NCBI GenBank assembly: GCA_026398285.1
Contig: JAPLTI010000186.1
Span: forward strand, 1 to 13,553
Length of the DNA: 13,553 bases
Direction of reading: 5' to 3'
Origin: Verrucomicrobiota bacterium
GTDB taxonomy: Bacteria; Verrucomicrobiota; Verrucomicrobiia; Chthoniobacterales; Terrimicrobiaceae
Made by a program: the position numbers and the translations under genes. Shown here in pieces: positions 1-6,257 of this stretch; within the stretch, counting starts at the first letter, position 1, and each line of letters starts with the position of its first letter. Under the pieces are notes generated by a model. That model saw only the letters and a program-made list of their open reading frames with translations, did not search any database and was not told where the DNA came from.

Positions 1-2134
1 TTTTCAACGGATCGCCGGGCAGGAAGGGAGCGAGATGCTTGGCGACGCCGATATGACCTACGCCGGGACCACCACCACCATGAGGAATGCAGAAAGTTTT
101 GTGGAGATTCAGGTGGCAGACATCGGCTCCGAAATCACCCGGACGGCACAAACCGACCTGTGCGTTCATGTTCGCTCCATCCATGTAAACCTGCCCGCCG
201 GCGGAGTGGATGATCTCACAAATATCGCGAATTCCCTCCTCGAACACGCCATGGGTCGAGGGATACGTCACCATCACAGCAGCAAGATTGTCGCGGTGGA
301 GATCTGCTTTGGCGCGGAGGTCGGTGAGATCGATGTTGCCGCTGGCGTCACAGGCGACGGGGACGACTTGCATTCCAACCATGACGGCACTGGCGGGGTT
401 GGTGCCGTGCGCGGAGGTCGGAATCAGGCAAACCGTGCGGTGCGCATCGCCGCGCGAGAGGTGGTAGGCTCGGATGGCGAGGAGTCCGGCGTATTCACCT
501 TGCGAGCCGGCATTCGGCTGGAGCGAAACGGCGGCGAAACCCGTGATCTCCGAGAGCCATTCCTCAAGCTGGCGGGCCATTTTTTGGTAGCCAAGCGATT
601 GATCGGCGGGCGCGCAGGGATGAAGGGCGGAGACGGAATCCCAAGTCACAGGCAGCATCTCGGAAGTCGCATTGAGCTTCATCGTGCACGATCCGAGAGG
701 GATCATCGATGTGGTGAGCGAGAGGTCTTTCGCCTCCAAGCGCCGGATGTAGCGTAGCATTTCGCTTTCCGTGTGATGGGTGTTGAAAACCGGATGCGTG
801 AGTATTGGCGAAGTCCGGCGGAGAGTTTCGGCGGAGGATTCCGCAAAGGCAGCTCCGAAAATCTTCAAGAGCGGCTCGATGCTGTTCGTGGTTTCGTCGA
901 GAGAAATGGCAACCGTGGAGTCATTGAGCAGGCGGAGATTGATTCCCTCGCTCGCGGCACGGGCGACTAGGGCGGAGGCGGATTCGTTTTTTGGAGTCAC
1001 GTTGACCGTGTCGAAGAACGCGGAGTGATGCACCGTGTGGCCGGCTTTTTTGAGCGACTCGGCGAGGTTTGCAGCATGGCGATGCACGCGCCCTGCGATG
1101 GCACGGAGTCCCTCTGGACCATGGTAAACAGCATACATCGAGGCCATCACGGCGAGTAAAACCTGAGCGGTGCAGATGTTGCTCGTCGCCTTGTCGCGAC
1201 GGATGTGCTGCTCGCGGGTCTGGAGCGTGAGGCGCAAGGCAGGATTGCCGGCAGCGTCTTTTGAAACACCCACGAGACGGCCGGGAAGGCGGCGCTTGTG
1301 TTCGTCGCGCGTGGCCAGGAAGGCCGCATGCGGACCTCCAAATCCGGGAGCCACACCGAAGCGTTGGCTCGATCCGATCACGACATCCGCGCCGCATTCG
1401 CCGGGCGGCTTGAGGAGCGTGAGCGCGAGCAGATCAGTGGCAACTATCGCCAGTGCACCCGATGCGTGGGTGCGGGCTGTGAGTTTTTCCAGATCACAGA
1501 TCGATCCGTCGGTGGCGGGGTATTGGAAGAGGGCGGCAAAAACAGGCTCTTGTGGACCCTGCTCTGCGGAACCAGTCAGAATTCGGATACCAAGGGGCTC
1601 TGCACGGGTTTGCAGAACGGCGAGAGTTTGCGGATGGACATGGTCCGCCACGAAGATTGCGTCACCACCTTTGATGTCTTGGCACAGCGCCATGGCCTCT
1701 GCGGCGGCGGTGGATTCGTCGAGCAGGGAGGCGTTAGAAATCTGCATTCCCGTCAGGTCGCAAACCATCGTTTGGAAATTCAGGAGCGCCTCCAGGCGAC
1801 CTTGTGCGATTTCGGCCTGATAAGGTGTGTAGGCGGTATACCAACCGGGATTTTCGAGGATGTTTCGACGAATAACCGCAGGTGTGTGCGTGCCGTAGAT
1901 GCCCATGCCGATGTGGTTCGTGGCGATTTGATTTTCGGCCATGATCACCTTGAGATCGGCCAAAGCCTCCTCCTCCGAGCGGGCGGCGGGCAGATTCAAA
2001 TCACGCTGCAAGCGAATCGCGGAAGGCACGGTCTCGTCGATCAGCGCATCCAGCGACGGAGCGCCGATCGCGGCGCACATGGTTTCGATTTCAGTGGATG
2101 AGGGGCCGATATGGCGGTTGGCGAATGCTGTCAT
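1..2134 (-). CDS. gcvP: Glycine dehydrogenase (decarboxylating), P-protein; 3' end cut by window edge
   Basis: PLP-dependent P-protein of the cytoplasmic glycine cleavage system. It decarboxylates glycine and passes the aminomethyl group to the lipoyl arm of GcvH. Translating from the ATG at 2134 gives 711 uninterrupted residues running off the left edge; full-length fused P-proteins are about 950. The N-terminus MTAFANRHIGPSS is typical of the family (RHIGP). The second half begins near SMIPLGSCTMKLNA, so this is the fused single-chain form rather than split gcvPA/gcvPB. The PLP site HLNLHKTFCIPHGGGGPG is present, with the Schiff-base lysine at residue 679 (codon 98-100). SAHGTNPASA and MDGANMNAQ are also typical. 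It is the last visible gene of the gcv operon, 83 bases after the small gene at 2218-2448. There is no Shine-Dalgarno sequence upstream of the start. The identification is very secure. Confidence 0.97.
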   Translation of the reverse strand, partial: MTAFANRHIGPSSTEIETMCAAIGAPSLDALIDETVPSAIRLQRDLNLPAARSEEEALADLKVIMAENQIATNHIGMGIYGTHTPAVIRRNILENPGWYTAYTPYQAEIAQGRLEALLNFQTMVCDLTGMQISNASLLDESTAAAEAMALCQDIKGGDAIFVADHVHPQTLAVLQTRAEPLGIRILTGSAEQGPQEPVFAALFQYPATDGSICDLEKLTARTHASGALAIVATDLLALTLLKPPGECGADVVIGSSQRFGVAPGFGGPHAAFLATRDEHKRRLPGRLVGVSKDAAGNPALRLTLQTREQHIRRDKATSNICTAQVLLAVMASMYAVYHGPEGLRAIAGRVHRHAANLAESLKKAGHTVHHSAFFDTVNVTPKNESASALVARAASEGINLRLLNDSTVAISLDETTNSIEPLLKIFGAAFAESSAETLRRTSPILTHPVFNTHHTESEMLRYIRRLEAKDLSLTTSMIPLGSCTMKLNATSEMLPVTWDSVSALHPCAPADQSLGYQKMARQLEEWLSEITGFAAVSLQPNAGSQGEYAGLLAIRAYHLSRGDAHRTVCLIPTSAHGTNPASAVMVGMQVVPVACDASGNIDLTDLRAKADLHRDNLAAVMVTYPSTHGVFEEGIRDICEIIHSAGGQVYMDGANMNAQVGLCRPGDFGADVCHLNLHKTFCIPHGGGGPGVGHIGVAKHLAPFLPGDPLK

Positions 2135-2170
2135 GTAAAAAAGTTAACGATTGGCGATCAGGGCAGGTTC

Positions 2171-2217
2171 GGTTTTTTTAAAAACCCATGGCCAAAAGCA
2201 CAAACTCCACCTTGGCC
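2171..2217 (-). other. Paired inverted repeats in the gap before gcvP (possible attenuator or weak terminator)
   Basis: The 83-base gap between the small gene and gcvP contains two palindromes. GGCCAA at 2190-2195 and TTGGCC at 2212-2217 form a 6-bp stem with a 16-base loop, beginning at the base next to the small gene's stop codon. About five bases further along the minus strand lies a GGTTTTT/AAAAACC repeat (2171-2186), which puts a short T-run after the first stem. This resembles a weak intrinsic terminator or attenuator inside the operon, which would lower gcvP relative to gcvTH. It could equally be chance AT-rich spacer, and the stem-to-T-run distance is long for a classical terminator. 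Confidence 0.25.
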
Positions 2218-2448
2218 TCAACGAGTCGGCAGGCGATGGATTCCAGATTTGGCACGGGTTTGATTCAGGGCTTCATGAAGGGCTTCCGCTTGGTTGAGAG
2301 CGATGTCGTTTTGCCGGATTTTTTGGGTGGGCGTGAGTCGCAGATTTTCGTCGATCAAGGAAATATCGATGCCATAAGCCTCGGCGCGTTGGACGGCCGT
2401 CATGTGCTTGGTTGCATCGAGAAAACCCTCGAACTCCGCGATGGTCAT
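2218..2448 (-). CDS. Small protein of unknown function (76 aa) within the gcv operon
   Basis: A short gene I cannot assign to a function. Its ATG overlaps the gcvH stop codon as ATGA (2445-2448), and it lies on the same strand between gcvH and gcvP. Both facts argue that it is translated. A GGAG sits two bases before the ATG, the nearest thing to a ribosome binding site in this operon. The product is soluble and probably helical, with no signal peptide or membrane segment. It has no cysteine. The middle reads YGIDISLIDENLRLTPTQK, followed by an amphipathic helix (IALNQAEALHEALNQ). The pattern of a GID(I/L)SL stretch, then LRLTP(T)xxI, then an A/L-rich helix recalls small uncharacterised proteins I have seen in Verrucomicrobiota and other genomes; that is memory, not a search result. 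It is not a known glycine cleavage component. It could be a regulator, an adaptor or a passenger gene. Confidence 0.72.
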   Translation of the reverse strand: MTIAEFEGFLDATKHMTAVQRAEAYGIDISLIDENLRLTPTQKIRQNDIALNQAEALHEALNQTRAKSGIHRLPTR

Positions 2449-2825
2449 GCTCCGATCTGCTCCCGGTATGCGGCGGCGTCTTTGAGGGCGGCGAGTTCGG
2501 CGGCGTCGGCGATGCGGATTTTAAAAATCCAGCCTGCGCCGAAGGGATCGGTATTGAGGAGCGAGGGATCGGCTTCGATGGCCTCGTTGCGTTCGACGAC
2601 TTCGCCGCCGACTGGTGCGTAGATGTCGCTGGCGGCTTTCACGGATTCGACGACAGCGGCGACATCTCCGGCTTTGACGGATTTTCCAATTGCGGGAGGC
2701 TCGGCAAAAACGATGTCGGTGAGTTCGGCTTGGGCGTGGTCGGTGATGCCGACTGTTCCGGTGTCGCCCTCGACGAGAATCCACTCGTGGGAGGTGGCGT
2801 CGCGCAGGTTTTCAGGAATGTTCAT
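2445..2825 (-). CDS. gcvH: Glycine cleavage system H protein (lipoyl carrier)
   Basis: Lipoylated shuttle protein that carries the aminomethyl intermediate from GcvP to GcvT and is then reoxidised by dihydrolipoamide dehydrogenase. The 126-residue length is normal for the family. The lipoylation motif VVESVKAASDIYAP is intact, with the acceptor lysine at residue 63. The N-terminal SHEWI and the GITDHAQ and LTDIVF stretches are standard H-protein features, and GAGWIFKIRI is a variant of the usual G(E/D)GWL(F/I)K segment. Its ATG overlaps the gcvT stop as ATGA (2822-2825), and its own stop overlaps the following small gene in the same way, so translational coupling is likely. No lipoate-attachment genes lie in the window. 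Confidence 0.97.
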   Translation of the reverse strand: MNIPENLRDATSHEWILVEGDTGTVGITDHAQAELTDIVFAEPPAIGKSVKAGDVAAVVESVKAASDIYAPVGGEVVERNEAIEADPSLLNTDPFGAGWIFKIRIADAAELAALKDAAAYREQIGA

Positions 2826-3883
2826 GGTTTTTTGTAGAATGGTTTTTTGACGACTTGAGCACGGAAGCGGCGATCGCGGACTTCGATGTCGACCATCTGG
2901 CCGATATCGCAGTAAGCAGGCGGCAGATACGCCATGGCAATGCCGTAGCCGAGGCTCGGAGAAAGCGCACCGCTGGTGGTCTCGGTGACCGGCTCGCCGT
3001 TGACATAGACTTTGTAGTGCGGCCGAACGGGCGGAGCCTTGTCGAGGACGCGTAGGGCGCAGAGTTTGTGGGGAAGGATGGAAGCCTTTTGGGCAAGAAG
3101 AACATCACGGCCGATAAATGCGGACTTCTTCAGATCGACGAAAAATCCTAGCCCGGCTTCGAGCGGCGTGCGGTCCGGCGAGAGATCGGAGCCGTTAAGC
3201 GGGTAGCACATTTCGAGGCGGAGTGTGTCGCGCGCCCCGAGTCCGCAGGGGGTCGCTCCCGCATCGAGAGCGGCTTGCCAGGCAGCGGCGGCTTCTGTGG
3301 CGTGCATGACCCATTCGAATCCCGCCTCGCCGGTGTAGCCAGTGGTCGCAATGAAGGAGCGGCCGGGCTGGATTTCCTCGACCCGGTTGCGTTCTGCGGG
3401 CATCGAGCGGTGGAAGAGTTTTTCAAAAACCGATGCGGCTTGCGGGCCTTGGATCGCGAGAGCGGCGAATTCGGCACTGCGATCCTCGAAATGAACTTCC
3501 GGCACGGCGTGCTGGCGCAGCCAAGCGGCATCCTCTGGGATTTTGGCGGCGTTCACGATGAGGAGATAATTTTCCTCCCCGAGGCGATAGGCAATGAGAT
3601 CGTCAATCACCCCGCCGCGTTCATTGAGGAGGATCGTGTATTGGGCATGGCCGACCGGGAGCGCGGTGAGATTGTTGGTGAGCAATCCATCGAGCCAGGC
3701 GGTGGATCCGGGGCCGCTCACGAAAAACTCGCCCATGTGGGAGATGTCGAAGACGCCGCAGGCTTCGCGGACGGCTTTGTGTTCCTGAAGGATTCCAGTG
3801 TATTGAACGGGCATTTCCCAGCCTGCGAATTCGACCATGCGGCCGCCGGTGGCAAGGTGTTGGTCGAAAAGTGGAGTTCGCAT
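2822..3883 (-). CDS. gcvT: Glycine cleavage system T protein (aminomethyltransferase)
   Basis: Tetrahydrofolate-dependent aminomethyltransferase. It releases ammonia from the aminomethyl-lipoyl arm of GcvH and forms 5,10-methylene-THF. The 353 residues are close to the usual 360-370. The N-terminus TPLFDQHLATGGRMVEFAGW and VFDISHMGEF are classic. The catalytic/folate region GGVIDDLIAYR contains the aspartates at 94-95, followed by LIVNAAK, and the GYTGEAGFEW motif is present. The C-terminal barrel (about 270-353) contains LGYGIAMAYLPP. It is the first gene of the gcv group, 49 bases downstream of the FUSC-type gene on the same strand. That short gap has no obvious promoter and is too small for a glycine riboswitch, so transcription may read in from the exporter genes. 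There is no Shine-Dalgarno sequence before the ATG. Confidence 0.96.
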   Translation of the reverse strand: MRTPLFDQHLATGGRMVEFAGWEMPVQYTGILQEHKAVREACGVFDISHMGEFFVSGPGSTAWLDGLLTNNLTALPVGHAQYTILLNERGGVIDDLIAYRLGEENYLLIVNAAKIPEDAAWLRQHAVPEVHFEDRSAEFAALAIQGPQAASVFEKLFHRSMPAERNRVEEIQPGRSFIATTGYTGEAGFEWVMHATEAAAAWQAALDAGATPCGLGARDTLRLEMCYPLNGSDLSPDRTPLEAGLGFFVDLKKSAFIGRDVLLAQKASILPHKLCALRVLDKAPPVRPHYKVYVNGEPVTETTSGALSPSLGYGIAMAYLPPAYCDIGQMVDIEVRDRRFRAQVVKKPFYKKP

Positions 3884-3932
3884 AAGAACTACAAACTATG
3901 AGCAAACGGATGCCCTGCGCGAAGGACTTTTT

Positions 3933-4907
3933 TTACGCTTTTTGCATGCGTTCCGCAGGGGAGCGGGTGGCGAGGCTATGCAGTAAAAAACATGCCGATC
4001 CGATGCAAAGGCCGAGGGTTCCGGCACACATCCGCTCCATTGAATCGGTGATCAAGCGATCCGGTTGAGGCAGAATTGTTGCCGCCACAGCAAACATCGC
4101 GGCGGCCTGCCGGAAAATAGCGGCATGGGCGGGCAGGCGCAGGGCGAACCACTCGAAGGCCCCGATGAGGGCTGACAGGCCCAGCAGAAAAACAGCCAGA
4201 TCGTTTCCCGAGCCGGTGATTGGAATCAAGAAACCCAACGCCACAATGATGCCGAGCAATCCGCCGAGGAATTTTTTTACCACGCCTCCGCCGGTCATTG
4301 TGAGAGCCAGGGCGGTCGTGAGGGATGACACTGTTGTGACATTCAACTGAAACGGCAAAAGCGTGCAGGCCGCGATGAGACCGCACGCGGCTGCGGCACC
4401 GATGACCACGGCAGCGCCCGACGGGGGACTCTGGCTTTTGGCGGCCACGGGCTCTCGAAAAAACGCCAAGCCCACTAGTGCTGCAGCCAGTGTGGCCGTG
4501 ATGAGGGAAAAGAGATGAGCGAAGCCGAAAACGATATCACGTGCGGGAAAAACAAAGGACTCGGCAAACATCGCAACGATTCCGATGCCAAAAAGAATGC
4601 CACAGGCTGGACCGAAGCGCCGAAGCGCAAAAACTGTCCCCCAGCCGGTGAGGGTGAAAAACAGGGGCAGCGAAATCCATTGTTCATTCGGAGCCAGTGT
4701 GAGGACAGCGACCCCTGCCAGGCAGCCAGCGAACGCGGAGAGGATGCGGCGGAAAAGTTCCGAGGCGCTCTGGCAAGGGATGCCGCCGAGCAATTGCACG
4801 AGGAGGACGGCAAGGAACGGCTGCGGGATATGAAAAATTCCAACAATCAGCGCGGCTAGCGCCACTGCGAGCGCCTGACGCGATGCGCCGCGAGCGGCCT
4901 CAGTCAT
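3933..4907 (-). CDS. FUSC-type integral membrane protein of an efflux module
   Basis: Very hydrophobic protein with roughly ten to twelve membrane segments and no large soluble domain. Examples are ALAVALAALIVGIF near the N-terminus, FLAVLLVQLLGGI, and FLGGLLGIIVALGFLIPI in the second half. The gene order with an HlyD-type adaptor and a YtcA-like small protein is that of AaeB/YccS-like or DUF2955 exporters, which expel aromatic acids or other hydrophobic compounds. At 324 residues it is about half the length of E. coli AaeB, so it may work as a dimer. I chose the ATG at 4907, which overlaps the adaptor's stop by eight bases (ATGACTGA). A more upstream ATG at 4970 would add 21 polar residues that merely read the adaptor gene out of frame. 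The substrate cannot be read from the sequence. The family call is moderately sure; the transporter role rests largely on context. Confidence 0.8.
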   Translation of the reverse strand: MTEAARGASRQALAVALAALIVGIFHIPQPFLAVLLVQLLGGIPCQSASELFRRILSAFAGCLAGVAVLTLAPNEQWISLPLFFTLTGWGTVFALRRFGPACGILFGIGIVAMFAESFVFPARDIVFGFAHLFSLITATLAAALVGLAFFREPVAAKSQSPPSGAAVVIGAAAACGLIAACTLLPFQLNVTTVSSLTTALALTMTGGGVVKKFLGGLLGIIVALGFLIPITGSGNDLAVFLLGLSALIGAFEWFALRLPAHAAIFRQAAAMFAVAATILPQPDRLITDSMERMCAGTLGLCIGSACFLLHSLATRSPAERMQKA

Positions 4908-6000
4908 TTGGCGCAGGGGGTGTGAAGCCGCGCTGCTCGAGTGATTGAAGCTTCTCCAGGCGCCCGGCATCCGAAACGCTGCGCGTATCCACGATCACCG
5001 CCGCGCGGCCGCCCATGCGGAAATCGCCCTCGCCTTCGAGAAGAATTCTTACGGGAAAACGTTGGGCCAGCTGCACGAAATCAAATGTCGGCTTGACCTG
5101 TGAGAAGACGCCCTCGCCGCCGGGCGTGGCTTTCGATGCGGTGCCGAGGGGATAGACCGCCTTGGGAATGCCCTGGACAATTCCAGAGACCACCTTGCCG
5201 CGCTGCGCCATGAGGTAGACTCTTGCTGACTGGCCGGGTTGGATGCGGCGGAGATCGGTCTCGCGGAAATTCGCGAGCACGAACCAGACCGAGGAATCGA
5301 CGAGGGAAAAGATCTGCTCCCCGGCCGAAGCATAGGTTCCCGGTGCGATCTGAAGGTTTGTCACATACCCATCACACGGCGCGTAGATTTTGCAGTAGGA
5401 GACCTTCAGCTCCGAATCGCGAAGGGCTGCGGCGGCCTGCTCCACGCGGGTGTTGCGTCCATCGAACTCCCCGAGTTTGTTTCGTGCCCGTTCGACGGCG
5501 GCCTCGGCTTCACGCACGAGCGCGCGGGCGCTCTCGGCATCTGTTTGTGCCCGTTGAACTCGGTCGGGTGAGGTAAAATTTCCTGCTAGCAAAGGTTTGA
5601 GCCGCTGGTAGTGGGAATCGGCGTAGTCCGCCTTGGCGCGGCGCTCGCGGAGTATCGCCTCGGCTGCGGCGATTTCGTCGCGGAGCGCCTTCACATCAAG
5701 ACCGATCAACTCCAGATGGGCCTTGGCTTGGACGGCGGAAGCCTCGTAGGGACGGGCATCCAACTCGAAAAGCAGATCACCCCGTTTTACAGCCTGATTA
5801 TCTGTGACATGAATGCGGGTAATCGAGCCGCCCACCTGCGGAGCAACGCCCACGACATTGGCGCGGACCTCGGCATCCTCGGTGCGGGGGAAGATTTGCA
5901 GGTTTTGCCAGACTGCGAATACGACAACGGCAGCGGTGCCGATGATCACCAGGCGGAGAACCCATACGCGGAAGCTGTTTTTTTTCGGATCGGAATTCAT
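4900..6000 (-). CDS. HlyD/EmrA-family periplasmic adaptor (membrane fusion protein)
   Basis: Periplasmic adaptor that bridges an inner-membrane exporter to a TolC-type outer-membrane channel. The 366 residues start with a short cytoplasmic stretch and one membrane anchor (about 11-30, VWVLRLVIIGTAAVVVFAVW). A split lipoyl-like domain follows, with its first half at about 42-78 (VVGVAPQVGGSITRIHV, VKRGDLLFELD). Next comes an Ala/Glu/Arg-rich coiled-coil hairpin at about 85-205. The second lipoyl half is IYAPCDGYVTNLQIAPG, and a beta-barrel/membrane-proximal region with SVWFVLANFRETDL closes the protein. I chose the ATG at 6000, which overlaps the stop of the small membrane protein gene as ATGA (5997-6000). 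An upstream in-frame ATG at 6162 would prepend an Arg/Cys-rich, non-family leader. Its partner channel is probably the divergent TolC-like gene. Confidence 0.93.
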   Translation of the reverse strand: MNSDPKKNSFRVWVLRLVIIGTAAVVVFAVWQNLQIFPRTEDAEVRANVVGVAPQVGGSITRIHVTDNQAVKRGDLLFELDARPYEASAVQAKAHLELIGLDVKALRDEIAAAEAILRERRAKADYADSHYQRLKPLLAGNFTSPDRVQRAQTDAESARALVREAEAAVERARNKLGEFDGRNTRVEQAAAALRDSELKVSYCKIYAPCDGYVTNLQIAPGTYASAGEQIFSLVDSSVWFVLANFRETDLRRIQPGQSARVYLMAQRGKVVSGIVQGIPKAVYPLGTASKATPGGEGVFSQVKPTFDFVQLAQRFPVRILLEGEGDFRMGGRAAVIVDTRSVSDAGRLEKLQSLEQRGFTPPAPND

Positions 6001-6257
6001 CGCGCCGAGAAGAAGACAAGCCACACACCGCCAGTGAGGGCCGCGAAGAGGCAGGGATACATGATGGCAGATGGACGCAGAACGGCGGCGAGGCCGACCC
6101 GGGACAGAAACTCGCCGAGCAACCATGTCCCCAAAGCACCGGCGATCATGCAAGCTAGCCAAGCGGGAAAGTAGGCGCCGGCGACATCCACGAGCGGGTC
6201 GCCTGAGGACTTGATCAATGCCAGCACTGCGGGCAGTTTGGCCGCGCCAATGTTCAT
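5997..6257 (-). CDS. YtcA/DUF1656-type small inner-membrane protein
   Basis: Small hydrophobic protein (86 aa from the chosen start) with about two membrane segments. The hallmark stretch DVAGAYFPAWLACMIAGALG and the later MYPCLFAALTGGVWLVFF match the YtcA/AaeX (DUF1656) family. These accompany HlyD adaptors and FUSC exporters; their exact role is unclear. Gammaproteobacterial YtcA proteins are, as I recall, lipoproteins with a Cys shortly before GAY(F/Y)P. Here that position holds KSSGDP and no lipobox cysteine is visible. The stop overlaps the adaptor start (ATGA). Two ATG starts are possible, 6257 (MNIGAAKLP) and 6284 (MRRHRLSKSM). I favour 6257 because a -10-like TATAGA (complement of 6284-6289) would place the transcript start inside the longer version. 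Either start lies against or across the start of the divergent TolC gene. Confidence 0.82.
   Translation of the reverse strand: MNIGAAKLPAVLALIKSSGDPLVDVAGAYFPAWLACMIAGALGTWLLGEFLSRVGLAAVLRPSAIMYPCLFAALTGGVWLVFFSAR

Noticed and set aside
35..2101. Plus-strand open frames opposite gcvP (35-757 and 1298-2101)
   Set aside because: Both are antisense to a continuous, motif-complete gcvP frame and have no family resemblance.
3884..3932. Glycine riboswitch upstream of gcvT
   Set aside because: The gap is only 49 bases and shows no aptamer-like structure.
3912..3960. CCCTGCG/CGCAGGG inverted repeat near the end of the FUSC-type gene as a terminator
   Set aside because: The arms are seven bases with a loop of about 35 bases and no T-run follows on the minus strand; more likely chance.
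6001..6162. Longer N-terminus for the HlyD-type adaptor, starting at 6162
   Set aside because: The added 54 residues are Arg/Cys-rich, lie over the DUF1656-type gene and are unlike adaptor N-termini. The ATG at 6000 directly precedes the membrane anchor.
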